A stretch of DNA of 64,000 nt from Fulvimarina manganoxydans (GTDB lineage Bacteria > Pseudomonadota > Alphaproteobacteria > Rhizobiales > Rhizobiaceae). The number at the start of each line of letters is the position of its first letter. Position 1 is the first letter of the stretch. The translations under genes were made by a program, and so were the position numbers. The stretch spans positions 62,001 through 126,000 of the forward strand of contig NZ_FWXR01000002.1 in the NCBI RefSeq assembly GCF_900176465.1, given 5' to 3'. Shown here one piece after another: positions 8,613 to 17,313 of the stretch. The notes beneath the pieces are model-generated. The model did no database searches. It had not been told where the DNA came from and was given only the letters and a program-made list of their open reading frames with translations.

Positions 8613-9554
8613 ATGGCCTCCGCGATCTCGGGTATCTTTCCCGTCGTCATCACCCCCTTCAACGACGACGACAGCATCGATTTCGACGGCTATGGCCGTC
8701 TCCTCGACTGGTACCTCCAGAATGGCGCGCAAGGGCTCTTCGCGGTCTGCCAATCCTCGGAGATGCAGGCCCTGTCGCTCGACGAGCGCGTGGCTCTCGC
8801 CCGCTTCACGATGGATCACGTCAAGGGTCGCATTCCCGTCGTCGCATCCGGTCATATCTCGGACAGCCGGGACGATCAGTTGGCGGAATTGACGGCGATC
8901 GCCGAGACGGGGGTCGATGCGGTCGTCCTCGTCACCAATAGGCTCGCCGGCAAAGACGATCCGGCGGGAACGCTTCTCACCAACGCCAAGGCGCTGATCG
9001 ACGCCTTGCCTTCCGATATGCGCTTTGGCCTCTATGAGTGCCCGGCGCCCTATCGCCGGCTCCTGAGCGAGGACGAATTACGCTGGTTCGCCGAGAGCGG
9101 GCGCTTTGCCTTTCTCAAGGACGTTTCCTGCGATCTCGATGTGGTCAAACGCCGTTTGGCGATCGTCAAAGGCACGCCGCTTGCCATCAACAACGCTAAT
9201 GCCGCGATCGCCTATGCCGCTATGCAAGCGGGCGGCGAGGGCTTCTCCGGGGTCATGAACAATTTCCACCCCGATCTCTACAATTGGCTTTACACGCACG
9301 GGACGGCCCATCCGCTGCTCGCCGCCGAAGTCGACGAATTCCTGGTGCTGTCGGCCATGAGCGAGGCCATGGGCTATCCCAAGCTCGCCAAGCGCTACCA
9401 CCGCCGCATCGGCACTTTTGCCAGCGAGCACACGCGGGTCGTGGCTTACGATCTCGAAGAGCGCCATTGGGCGGTCGACGCCGTTCTCGACCAGATCATG
9501 GCAGGAGCCGACCGGCTTCGCGGGCGCATCGCGGCGCTAGCCAAGGCCGCGTGA
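8613..9554 (+). CDS. Dihydrodipicolinate synthase (DapA) family lyase
   Basis: A 313-residue cytoplasmic (beta/alpha)8 enzyme of the DapA/NAL superfamily. The Schiff-base lysine is in FLKDVSCD (Lys169) and the partner tyrosine in GLYECPAPY (Tyr141). It lacks the GTTGE-type motif of true DapA: the corresponding segment reads CQSSEMQAL. A role as an aldolase, dehydratase or hydrolase of a 2-keto sugar acid or hydroxy acid is more likely than lysine synthesis, and the TRAP genes just upstream support a catabolic role. The start ATG is followed at once by the conserved GIFPVVITPF strand. The substrate is unknown. Confidence 0.88.
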   Translation: MASAISGIFPVVITPFNDDDSIDFDGYGRLLDWYLQNGAQGLFAVCQSSEMQALSLDERVALARFTMDHVKGRIPVVASGHISDSRDDQLAELTAIAETGVDAVVLVTNRLAGKDDPAGTLLTNAKALIDALPSDMRFGLYECPAPYRRLLSEDELRWFAESGRFAFLKDVSCDLDVVKRRLAIVKGTPLAINNANAAIAYAAMQAGGEGFSGVMNNFHPDLYNWLYTHGTAHPLLAAEVDEFLVLSAMSEAMGYPKLAKRYHRRIGTFASEHTRVVAYDLEERHWAVDAVLDQIMAGADRLRGRIAALAKAA

Positions 9555-9630
9555 GGCCATGCGGGCCTGCCGTCTTGGTAGGCCTGTTCCCGCTGCCCCT
9601 TGGGGGGCGACTATAATGGATGATCCTGCC

Positions 9631-9670
9631 AAACGGCCTTCCCCATGCCAATCATGAGGAAGGCCGTTTT
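9631..9670. terminator. Bidirectional intrinsic terminator
   Basis: A 12-bp perfect stem, AAACGGCCTTCC (9631-9642) with GGAAGGCCGTTT (9658-9669), and a short T-run on the plus side. It lies between two convergent operons (the DapA-family gene on plus, the second TRAP cluster on minus), so it can stop transcription from both directions. Confidence 0.75.
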
Positions 9671-9778
9671 GGTTGAGAGCGGAATGCGCTCAATCGGATT
9701 TGCTGTTTCGCCCAGACGTCGTTGCTTTGGCGGTGTGATGGTGTGCGAAAAGCCCTGAAGCTTTGCGGCACCATGCGT

Positions 9779-11107
9779 CTATCGCCCGGTGATCCACGGG
9801 AAGGCGACGAGAAGACCGACCGCCAGCATTTGCAGGCAGATGAAGGGCAGCAGGGACTTGAAGATGTCGCCGAGCGAGATTTCTGGCGGTGTGACGGACT
9901 TCAGATAGAAGGCCGCGGGGCCGAAGGGCGGCGACAGGAACGAGATCTGCATGTTCATGCAGAACAGGACGCCGAACCAGACCGGGTCCATGCCAAGATC
10001 GCGGACGATCGGCACGAAGATCGGCATGGTGAGAAGCGCGATGCCCACCCAGTCGAGAAAGGCGCCAAGGACGAAGAGGATCGCCATCATCAACAGGATG
10101 ATGACCGTCGGATTGTCCGACACGCCGGTGATCATGTCGGAGACGAAGTTGACGCCGCCCATGAGGTTGTAGACGCCGACGATCGCGGTCGCGCCGATGC
10201 CGATCCAGACGATCATGCCGACGGTGGCGAGCGTCTGCATCGCCGCATCGCGCATCAGGGCATAGGAAAACTCGCCGCGCAGGATGGTCGACAAGACGAC
10301 GCCGCCGACGCCGATGGCGGAGGCCTCCGTCACCGAGGCGATGCCGCCATAGATCGAGCCGAGAACGATCACCACCACGAGGATCGGCAAGGCGAGACCT
10401 TTGAGCAGCCGCAGCTTTTCGGCGGTCGGGATCGGCTCCTGCTCGGGCTCCGGAACATAGCCGGTTGAGACATAGGCGCGGAAGAGAATATAGGCGACAT
10501 AGAACATCGCCAGCATGAAACCGGGCAGGAAGGCTGCGGTGAAGAGCTCGCCTATCGAGACATTCGCGGTCAGGCCGTAAATGATGAGCACGATTGAGGG
10601 CGGGATCATCGTGCCGAGCGAGCCGCCTGCGCAGACGACGCCGATCGAGAGATTCCGGTCATAGCCGAGCCGCAGCATCTGGGGCAGGGCGATCATGCCG
10701 AGAAGCACGATCTCGCCGCCGATGATGCCGCTCATCGCCGCGAGGATGACCGAGACGAAGACGGTCTGGACGGCGACACCGCCGCGAATTCGGCCGGCGA
10801 AGAGCTTCATGGCGTCGAAGAGATCGCGCGCGATGCCCGATCGGTCGAGGATCGCCGCCATCAGGACGAACATCGGCACCGAGACGAAGACGAAGTTCAT
10901 CACGAAAGAATAGACGCGGCTGGTGATCAGCGGGATCGACATCGGGCCGAACCAGCCAAGCGCGAAGATCAGCGCCACGAGCAGCGTGACAAAGGCGAGT
11001 GGCATGCCGGTGAGCAGAAGCGCCACCAGCATGAGGAACATCACCAAAGTCCCCCAGCCGATGCCGAGAGACTGAAGGTTGAAGGAGATATCGAGAATCT
11101 GGCTCAT
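9779..11107 (-). CDS. TRAP transporter large permease (DctM), second system
   Basis: A 442-residue polytopic membrane protein with about 12-13 helices. Landmarks include VPMFVLMAAIL, SGIIGGEIVLLGMIALPQML, GSLGTMIPPSIVLIIYGL and FLSPPFGPAAFYL. The SPPFGPAAFYL motif and the preceding FCMNMQISFL belong to the branch with a larger DctQ partner, distinct from the permease at 7273. It is the last gene of a leftward regulator-dctP-dctQ-dctM set and overlaps dctQ by four bases. The substrate is unknown. Confidence 0.94.
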   Translation of the reverse strand: MSQILDISFNLQSLGIGWGTLVMFLMLVALLLTGMPLAFVTLLVALIFALGWFGPMSIPLITSRVYSFVMNFVFVSVPMFVLMAAILDRSGIARDLFDAMKLFAGRIRGGVAVQTVFVSVILAAMSGIIGGEIVLLGMIALPQMLRLGYDRNLSIGVVCAGGSLGTMIPPSIVLIIYGLTANVSIGELFTAAFLPGFMLAMFYVAYILFRAYVSTGYVPEPEQEPIPTAEKLRLLKGLALPILVVVIVLGSIYGGIASVTEASAIGVGGVVLSTILRGEFSYALMRDAAMQTLATVGMIVWIGIGATAIVGVYNLMGGVNFVSDMITGVSDNPTVIILLMMAILFVLGAFLDWVGIALLTMPIFVPIVRDLGMDPVWFGVLFCMNMQISFLSPPFGPAAFYLKSVTPPEISLGDIFKSLLPFICLQMLAVGLLVAFPWITGR

Positions 11108-11688
11108 TTGGCCGACCGATGACTGCCGCGCGCATAGTTGACGGCGAGAATGAGGAACTGGACCACCAGAAGGACCATGACGACGAAGACGAAGATTTTG
11201 ATGAGGGCCGGGGTCGGCGGGCTCCAGGCGCTGCCCGTGGTCTCCAGCCGGATCGTGCCGGCCGGCGTGACGACGGCGCGCATGACCATGTGCCAGGCCG
11301 CATAGGCGAAGAAGCCAGAAGCGATCGCCGAGACGATCGAAATGCCGATATCGGCGATACGGCGCAGCCAGGGCGGGAAGCTGTCATAGAGCAGCACGAC
11401 GCGGATATGGCTGTTGCGCGAGGTGCAGTAGAGACCGCCGAAGACGAAGGCGAGCCCGCAGAGGAAGACGCTCGTCTCATGCACCCAAATCGTCGGGCTG
11501 TCGAAGAAGTAGCGCATGACGACTTCGTAAAGCAGGATGGCCGCCGCGACGACGATGCCGGCGGCGAAGATATAGCCGGCGCGGTCGACCAGCCTTCCCA
11601 TCAGCCCGGCTTCGGGCGCGGTGCGGCCGGTGCCTTCGCTGGTCGCGGCCAGATCGGTGTCGTCATCGGTGCGGGATGGGTCACTCAT
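11104..11688 (-). CDS. TRAP transporter small permease (DctQ), second system
   Basis: A 194-residue four-helix membrane protein. The helices lie at about residues 32-52, 70-88, 108-130 and 155-178. The conserved segment YFFDSPTIWVHETSVFL carries the Glu typical of DctQ helix 2. The N-terminal 25 residues are polar (Asp/Thr rich) and probably cytoplasmic. It overlaps dctM by four bases and is separated from dctP by 82 bases that contain a hairpin. Confidence 0.9.
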   Translation of the reverse strand: MSDPSRTDDDTDLAATSEGTGRTAPEAGLMGRLVDRAGYIFAAGIVVAAAILLYEVVMRYFFDSPTIWVHETSVFLCGLAFVFGGLYCTSRNSHIRVVLLYDSFPPWLRRIADIGISIVSAIASGFFAYAAWHMVMRAVVTPAGTIRLETTGSAWSPPTPALIKIFVFVVMVLLVVQFLILAVNYARGSHRSAK

Positions 11689-11730
11689 GGGGATCGCGCT
11701 GGAAAGAGGAAAGGACGGCCGGAAGGCGAA

Positions 11731-11759
11731 GCGGCCGCACCTTTGAAGGGAGCGGCCGC
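11731..11759. repeat. Intergenic hairpin between dctP and dctQ, second system
   Basis: GCGGCCGC occurs at 11731-11738 and again at 11752-11759; as the octamer is self-complementary the two copies can pair across a 13-base loop. It takes the same position, after the binding-protein gene and before the small permease gene, as the hairpin in the first TRAP operon. Confidence 0.5.
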
Positions 11760-11770
11760 CTGCAAGCGCT

Positions 11771-12793
11771 TTACTGAAGGAGGTTCTTTTCCGTCAAATA
11801 GGCGGTCAGCGTGTCATAGACCTTCTGGGCCATCGGCGACTGCTGAGCGATGGTCTGCCATTCGGCCTGGCCGAGCTTGCGGAACTTGGCTCGCTCTTCC
11901 TCTGACCAGTCGTGAATGGTGATCTTGCCACCCGCCTTGGCTTCCTCGACTGCCTTGAGATCGGCGGCCTTGTTGCCCTCGATCTGGGTCTTCTGGAATT
12001 CCTTGACGGTCTCTTCCAGCATCGTCTTGATGTCGTCTGGCAGCGCGTCCCACTTTGCCTGGTTCATCGAGACTTCGACGAGAGGCAGCGAGTGGAAGCC
12101 CGGATAGACAGGGTTGGGCGCGATGTCGTTAAGGCCCTGCTGCTGGTTCACCGAGAACACTGAATAATCGGCGGCATCGACGACGCCCTTGTCGAGCGAG
12201 GTGTAGACTTCCGCCGAAGGCAGGTTCACGGGCGAGGCGCCGGCGGCCGCGAAGACATTGGCGATCGGGCCTTCCGGCGAGCGCATCTTCAAGCCCTTGA
12301 GATCGTCCACGCCATCGAGCGGAACGCGCGAGACGAAAGCTTCGAGACCCGGCGTCGAGACGCCGATGAAATGGAGGCCGTAAGAGCCCAGAAGCTCCTG
12401 CATGATCTCCTTGCCGCCGCCATTCTCGACGAAATCGATCATCTGGGCCGGATCGGACCAGGCACCGACCGGATTGGCGATCAGGCCGAAGGCGGGATCC
12501 TTGCCGGCCCAATAGGAGCTATCGCAGATCTGGCCGTCGAGAATGCCGGCCGCGACCGCGTCGAGCGTCTCGTTATATTCGACCACCGAACCCACCGGCA
12601 GAAGCTCGATCTGAACCTGGCCATTGGAGCGCTCCTTGACGAGGTCGGTCCAGCCTTTCTGATATTCGAAATTCGGGTTGCCGGCCGGATCGGACGACTG
12701 AAAGCGGAACGAATAGTCTTGAGCGTTGGCGAAGCCGGCCATGGCGAGTATCGCGACGGCGGCAACGCCTGCGCGAACGAGTTGGTTTTTCAT
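11771..12793 (-). CDS. TRAP transporter substrate-binding protein (DctP family), second system
   Basis: A 340-residue periplasmic protein. The signal peptide MKNQLVRAGVAAVAILAMAG ends with cleavage likely after FANA. DctP-type segments follow: LVKERSNGQVQIELLPVG, the DLKGLKMRSPEG strand with the family Arg that contacts carboxylate ligands, and YTSLDKGVVDAADYSVFSV. A GGAGGATTC ribosome site precedes the ATG. It feeds the DctQM permease encoded downstream on the same strand. The FCD regulator upstream probably controls it. Confidence 0.92.
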   Translation of the reverse strand: MKNQLVRAGVAAVAILAMAGFANAQDYSFRFQSSDPAGNPNFEYQKGWTDLVKERSNGQVQIELLPVGSVVEYNETLDAVAAGILDGQICDSSYWAGKDPAFGLIANPVGAWSDPAQMIDFVENGGGKEIMQELLGSYGLHFIGVSTPGLEAFVSRVPLDGVDDLKGLKMRSPEGPIANVFAAAGASPVNLPSAEVYTSLDKGVVDAADYSVFSVNQQQGLNDIAPNPVYPGFHSLPLVEVSMNQAKWDALPDDIKTMLEETVKEFQKTQIEGNKAADLKAVEEAKAGGKITIHDWSEEERAKFRKLGQAEWQTIAQQSPMAQKVYDTLTAYLTEKNLLQ

Positions 12794-12832
12794 GAGAATC
12801 CTCCCTTGGATGAAGTCTTGGGGTTGAAGGCG

Positions 12833-12860
12833 GCGAACGCTCCCCTGATGAAGCGTTCGC
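12833..12860. repeat. Hairpin between regulator and second dctP
   Basis: GCGAACGC (12833-12840) and GCGTTCGC (12853-12860) make a perfect 8-bp stem with a 12-base loop, just after the regulator stop on the minus strand. No T-run follows. It may separate regulator and transporter messages or act as an operator. Confidence 0.4.
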
Positions 12861-12876
12861 TATAGGGGCCGGCCGC

Positions 12877-13695
12877 TTATGTCACGGTGGCGGAGGGGTT
12901 TTTCGCCTCGCTGCCTTTGACCGGAGCATAGCGGATGTCGAGCCAATGCGGATCGATCCGGCGTTCCAACTCGTCGATCATGTCGATGCCGCAGGCGACC
13001 AAAGCCTCGCATGAGTCCCGCGCCGCCCGCTCGTTGCCGGAGAGAACGGCATCCATGATGGCGATGTGGCGCTCGACTGTCCGCGCAAGACCGGTCTCGC
13101 CGCTGATCTGCGTCAAATGCAGGTAACCCGTCCGCCGGGCAATGGCATGGAGCGGGCGCAGCGCCCGTTCCAGAAAGCGTTCGCCCGAGGCCTGGATCAA
13201 CAGCGTATCGAACGATTTGTCGATCTCGTTGAAGCGGTCGACGCTCATCGGCGTCTCGCCGGAGAGCAGCTCCCTGCGCAGATAATGGACCCGCGCCCGC
13301 TCGTTCGCCGTCATATTGCGCATCGCCGCTTCGGTCACGAAGCGGATCATGTCGCGGCGCAGGACTGCCAGATGGCGCTCGCGGGCCAGATCGATCGGCG
13401 CCACCATCAGCCCGTTGCGAGGCCGGATCTCGAACAGGGTTTCGGCGGCCAGGCGCCGGATCGCCTGATGGACCGGGGTGCGACCCAGCCCGATTCGGCT
13501 CTGAATGTCCTGGGTACGAAGGGATGCGCCGGGCGCAAGCTGCATCGAGACGAAGAGTTCCTCGATCCGCTCATAGGCCGTCGTCGTCAGGTCGGCAGCG
13601 CGGCCCGCTTCGGGCTCGCCCGATGCGGCCGCAGACGCTTCGTGGCCATTGGTCGTGAGCGTTTTCCGATCCCGTTCTGGCGAAGCAACTTGCAA
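12877..13695 (-). CDS. GntR-family transcriptional regulator, FCD subgroup
   Basis: A regulator of up to 272 residues. The N-terminal winged helix (about 40-105) contains LAPGASLRTQDIQSRIGLGRTPVHQAI, a typical GntR DNA-reading helix. The C-terminal FCD domain (about 115-255) follows. The first 35 residues are polar and variable. The start is uncertain: the frame is closed by TGA immediately before a TTG codon at 13695, and no ATG lies upstream of the DNA-binding domain, so TTG or an internal GTG must be used. It heads the leftward second TRAP operon and is divergent from the dehydratase operon at 13826, so it may control both. Confidence 0.87.
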   Translation of the reverse strand: MQVASPERDRKTLTTNGHEASAAASGEPEAGRAADLTTTAYERIEELFVSMQLAPGASLRTQDIQSRIGLGRTPVHQAIRRLAAETLFEIRPRNGLMVAPIDLARERHLAVLRRDMIRFVTEAAMRNMTANERARVHYLRRELLSGETPMSVDRFNEIDKSFDTLLIQASGERFLERALRPLHAIARRTGYLHLTQISGETGLARTVERHIAIMDAVLSGNERAARDSCEALVACGIDMIDELERRIDPHWLDIRYAPVKGSEAKNPSATVT

Positions 13696-13724
13696 ATCAG
13701 GCCCTATCCCCGTATCCGTCCACT

Positions 13725-13751
13725 GTGATATTTCACGATATGCAAAGGCAT
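13725..13751. promoter_or_regulatory. Two dyads in divergent promoter region
   Basis: Between the divergent FCD regulator and the dehydratase gene lie GTGATATTTCAC (13725-13736; arms GTGA/TCAC) and ATGCAAAGGCAT (13740-13751; arms ATGC/GCAT). They sit close to the regulator's start and are the best candidates for its operator. Confidence 0.45.
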
Positions 13752-13825
13752 GTCAATTGCGTCACGGTTCGCGTGAACCAGTCGGACCAGGCTCGTGAAG
13801 GCCGAGAGGCTAGTGGAGGACACCG

Positions 13826-15031
13826 TTGAAGATCACCGCGCTCGAAACGCTGCGCACCGAGGAATTCTCGAATGTCCTCTGGGTGCGCGTTCACACCGAT
13901 GAGGGCACGATCGGGCTGGGTGAGACCTTTTATGGCGCGGGCGCCGTCGAGGCGCATATCCACGACACGCTCGCCGGCCGGCTCCTGGGTAAGGATCCGT
14001 TACGCATCGAGGCCCATTCGCGTGAACTCGTGAATCTGCCGATGGCGCAGTCTTCGACCGGGGCGGAATACCGCGCGGCCTCCGCCATCGACCTCGCTCT
14101 GTGGGATATTTTCGGCAAGGTCTGCGGCCAGCCCGTGCATCAGATGCTGGGCGGCCTGTGCCACGATAAGGTGCCCGTCTATAACACCTGCGCCGGCTAC
14201 GGCTATGTGCGCTCCAATAAGATCAAGCCGGTCGACACCTGGAATTTCGGGGCCGAGAAGGACGGCCCCTACGAAGACCTCCAGGGCTTCATGACCGATG
14301 CCGGTGCCGTCGCCGATAGCCTGCTCGAACAGGGCATCACCGGCATGAAGATCTGGCCGTTCGATCCGCCGGCCATCGCGAATGACGGACGTTTCATCTC
14401 CGCCGAAGACATGCGCCGCGCCATCGAGCCTTTCGAGAAGATCCGCAAGCGCGTCGGCGATAAGATGCAGATCATGGTGGAGTTTCACTGCCTGTGGAAT
14501 CTGCCGACGATCAAACGCATCGCCCGCGAACTCGAAGCCTTCGATCCGACCTGGTACGAAGACCCGATCCGCATGAATTCGGTCTCGGCGCTGAAGGAAC
14601 TGGCGGCTTCCACGAGCGTGCCGATCTGCGCCTCCGAGACGCTGGGGAGCCGCTTCCCCTACAAGGACATGCTGGAAGCCGGCGCCATCGGCGTCGTCAT
14701 GACAGACCTCGTCTGGACGGGCGGCCTCACCGAAGGGCGCAAGATCGCGGCGCTCGCCGACACCTATCACCGCCCCTACGCCCCGCATGACTGCACCGGA
14801 CCGGTCGCCTATGTGGCCGCCGTCCATTCCTCGCTTTCCCAGCCCAACACGATGATCCAGGAGTCCGTCCGGGCCTTCTATACCGGCTGGTACAAGGAAC
14901 TCGTCACCGAACTGCCGGTGATCGAGAACGGCCATGTCCTGCCCATGCAGGGGCCGGGCCTCGGCACCGAGCTTCTGCCCGCCGTCTTCGAACGGTCCGA
15001 CCTCACAATCCGCAAATCGGAGCTTTCCTGA
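13826..15031 (+). CDS. Mandelate racemase / muconate lactonizing enzyme family sugar-acid dehydratase
   Basis: A 401-residue enolase-superfamily enzyme with an N-terminal capping domain (1-120) and a C-terminal barrel. Magnesium ligands and acid/base residues can be placed by comparison with galactonate and mannonate dehydratases: Glu219 and His221 in MVEFHCLW, Glu245 in WYEDPIRM, Glu271 in ASETLGSR, and His321 in APHDCTGP. The expected reaction is removal of water from a sugar acid to give a 2-keto-3-deoxy acid. The start is TTG with GTGGAGGA a few bases upstream. The gene overlaps the SDR gene by one base, so the pair is coupled. The exact sugar acid is unknown. Confidence 0.88.
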   Translation: MKITALETLRTEEFSNVLWVRVHTDEGTIGLGETFYGAGAVEAHIHDTLAGRLLGKDPLRIEAHSRELVNLPMAQSSTGAEYRAASAIDLALWDIFGKVCGQPVHQMLGGLCHDKVPVYNTCAGYGYVRSNKIKPVDTWNFGAEKDGPYEDLQGFMTDAGAVADSLLEQGITGMKIWPFDPPAIANDGRFISAEDMRRAIEPFEKIRKRVGDKMQIMVEFHCLWNLPTIKRIARELEAFDPTWYEDPIRMNSVSALKELAASTSVPICASETLGSRFPYKDMLEAGAIGVVMTDLVWTGGLTEGRKIAALADTYHRPYAPHDCTGPVAYVAAVHSSLSQPNTMIQESVRAFYTGWYKELVTELPVIENGHVLPMQGPGLGTELLPAVFERSDLTIRKSELS

Positions 15032-15813
15032 TGCCTCACGCCACCAAGCCCAATCCCCTTTTCGACCTCACCGGACGGACCGCGCTCGTCACCGGCTCCT
15101 CGCGTGGGCTCGGACGGGCGATCGCCGAAGGGCTCGGAGATGCGGGCGCGAAACTCGTCATCAACGGGCGCAAAGCGGATACGTTGAAGCAGGCGGCGGA
15201 CGAGATGCGCGCCAAGGGCTATGACGTTCTGGAAGCAGTGTTCGACGTCGCACTGGAGAAGGAGGTCGAGGCGGCCTTCGAAAGGTTCGATGCCGAGGGC
15301 ACCCAAATCGATATCCTGGTCAACAATGCCGGCATCCAGCATCGCCAACCCATGGTCGAATTGAAGCTCGCTGACTGGCAGCGCGTCATCGACACCAATC
15401 TGACAGCCTCCTTCCTTCTGGGGCGCGAAGCGGCCAAGCGGATGATTGCGCGCGGCCACGGCAAGGTCATCAATATCGGCTCGCTCACCTCCGAACTCGC
15501 CCGGCGCACCGTCATTCCCTATACGGTCGCCAAAGGCGGCGTCCGGCTTCTGACCAAGGGCATGGCGGCCGAATGGGCCGAGCACGGCATTCAGGCCAAT
15601 GCGATCGGTCCGGGCTATATGGTCACCGACATGAACGAGGCGCTTTTGTCGGACGAAAAGTTCGACGCCTGGGTCAAGTCCCGCACGCCCGCCGGTCGCT
15701 GGGGTCAGCCGGACGAACTCGTCGGCGCGGCGGTCTTTTTGGCTTCGCCTGCCTCGAACTATGTCAACGGTCAGATGATCTATGTAGATGGAGGCATGCT
15801 CTCGGTCCTCTGA
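15031..15813 (+). CDS. SDR-family oxidoreductase, gluconate 5-dehydrogenase-like
   Basis: A 260-residue classical short-chain dehydrogenase. It shows the nucleotide loop TGSSRGLG (21-28), NNAG (98-101), the catalytic Ser near 151, and Tyr164-x3-Lys168 in IPYTVAKGG. The PYTVAKGG and ANAIGPGYMVTDMN stretches match the IdnO/gluconate 5-dehydrogenase group, which interconverts D-gluconate and 5-ketogluconate with NADP(H). Its place between a sugar-acid dehydratase and a sugar epimerase supports a role in sugar-acid breakdown. SDR substrate calls from sequence are only approximate. Confidence 0.88.
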   Translation: MPHATKPNPLFDLTGRTALVTGSSRGLGRAIAEGLGDAGAKLVINGRKADTLKQAADEMRAKGYDVLEAVFDVALEKEVEAAFERFDAEGTQIDILVNNAGIQHRQPMVELKLADWQRVIDTNLTASFLLGREAAKRMIARGHGKVINIGSLTSELARRTVIPYTVAKGGVRLLTKGMAAEWAEHGIQANAIGPGYMVTDMNEALLSDEKFDAWVKSRTPAGRWGQPDELVGAAVFLASPASNYVNGQMIYVDGGMLSVL

Positions 15814-15853
15814 GCGATCGAGGCTCAAACCGCCCCGCAAGGAGATCCCACCC

Positions 15854-17092
15854 ATGACGCCGCCGCTCGCTTCGACCGAAACCGGCTTCTGGCTGGACGA
15901 TCCGACACATCGGGCCTTTCTGGCGGCGGACGCGCGGCGCCAGCTCGCCTTTTTCGATCGCAGCCTTCGCCAAGACGGCGGTCTGGTCTCGCTCGACTAT
16001 GAAGGCAAGCCCCTTAAAGGGCCTCAGGAGCTCTTTGCGACGACGCGTCTCGTCCATTCCTATGGTCTCGCGCAGATCGCCGGGCGTCCAGATGCGGCGG
16101 GCATTGTCGATCGCGGCATGGACGATCTTTGGACGCGCCATCGCGACAAGGAGCATGGCGGCTATCTTCACGCGGTGGATGGCGAAGAGGTCGTCGACGG
16201 CATCAAGCTTGGCTACGGCCATGTCTTCGTGCTTCTGGCGGCGTCGACCGCCAAGCAGCTCGGCCATCCTGACGCCGATCGGCTTTTCGACGACATCGTG
16301 GCCGTTCTCGACCGCCATTATTGGGACGAGGCGGTAGGTCTTTTTCGCGACGAGTTCACCCGCGATTGGCAGCCCTTTTCCACCTATCGCGGCATGAACG
16401 CCAATATGCACGGCGTCGAGGCCCTGCTCGCGGCCTTCGAGGCGACCGGCGAGCCGATCTTTCTGACGCGCGCCCGGCGAATTCTCGCCTTCTTCATCGA
16501 TCGGATTGCGCCGCAGGAAGGCTGGCGGATCGCCGAACACTATACGGACGATTGGCGGATCGATCGCGCCTATGAGGGCAATCCGATGTTCCGTCCGGCC
16601 GGAACGACCCCGGGCCATTCCTTCGAGATGGCGCGGCTTCACCTTCAGGCCTGGGATCTGGCCGGCCGGCCCGACGACGACAGTGTCGCCAAGGCGCGGC
16701 GTCTGGCCGAGACGGCGCTTCTTGCCTGGGACGAGAGGAGGGGCGGCTTCGCCTATACGCTGAACGTCGATGGCACCATTGCCCGCAACGCCCGCTATTG
16801 GTGGCCGGTGACGGAGGCAATCGGCGTCGTTGCAGCGCTGATCAAGCTCGACCGCAAGGAGAGCGACGAAGTCTGGTACCGAAAGCTCTGGCGCTTTGCC
16901 GATCAGTGCCTCATCGACCATGAGACAGGCGGCTGGTTTCCGGAACTTGGCGAGAACGACCGACCAGCGATGGACCAATTTGCCGGCAAGCCCGATATCT
17001 ATCATGCGCTTCAGGCCGAACTGTTCCCTCTCGCGGGCGGCATCTCGCGCGCGGCCGAGGCGCTTGCGGTGCAAAAACCCTTGGCCGAATGA
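15854..17092 (+). CDS. AGE-family sugar epimerase/isomerase
   Basis: A 412-residue (alpha/alpha)6-barrel protein of the N-acylglucosamine 2-epimerase family, which also contains D-mannose isomerases of the YihS type. Conserved catalytic-region segments are visible: RLVHSYGLA, YGHVFVLLAAS, NANMHGVEALLA, the His-containing GTTPGHSFEMARL, RYWWPVTEAIG and KPDIYHALQ. Such enzymes convert aldoses to ketoses or epimerise C2 through a cis-enediol. It is the third gene of the plus-strand set starting at 13826, with a GCAAGGAGATCC ribosome site. Mannose isomerase activity is the likeliest, but this is inferred from family membership. Confidence 0.87.
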   Translation: MTPPLASTETGFWLDDPTHRAFLAADARRQLAFFDRSLRQDGGLVSLDYEGKPLKGPQELFATTRLVHSYGLAQIAGRPDAAGIVDRGMDDLWTRHRDKEHGGYLHAVDGEEVVDGIKLGYGHVFVLLAASTAKQLGHPDADRLFDDIVAVLDRHYWDEAVGLFRDEFTRDWQPFSTYRGMNANMHGVEALLAAFEATGEPIFLTRARRILAFFIDRIAPQEGWRIAEHYTDDWRIDRAYEGNPMFRPAGTTPGHSFEMARLHLQAWDLAGRPDDDSVAKARRLAETALLAWDERRGGFAYTLNVDGTIARNARYWWPVTEAIGVVAALIKLDRKESDEVWYRKLWRFADQCLIDHETGGWFPELGENDRPAMDQFAGKPDIYHALQAELFPLAGGISRAAEALAVQKPLAE

Positions 17093-17313
17093 CATGCCGC
17101 TCCGAGACCCGATGTTGGGGAGGGAGGGCGTCATCGACGAAAGCTTCATCGTTCGGGCTACTGGCCGCTCAATGCCATGCCGGGCCGAGGGAAAGCGCAT
17201 GCAAGGGCTAGGCGTCGTAAGGCAAATTGACGTCATGGAGCCGTCATCAAGGCGAGACGATACCGTCATCCTTTGCGGATAAAAGGGCGGGATATCGTTA
17301 GTGGCCCAAAGAA

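Noticed and set aside
8613-9554. Lysine-pathway dihydrodipicolinate synthase (dapA)
   Set aside because: The usual GTTGE-type motif is replaced by CQSSEMQ and the gene is in a TRAP operon, so only family membership is claimed.
15764-17269. Minus-strand frame (501 codons) opposite the AGE epimerase gene
   Set aside because: No family features; the plus-strand gene has clear motifs and ribosome site.
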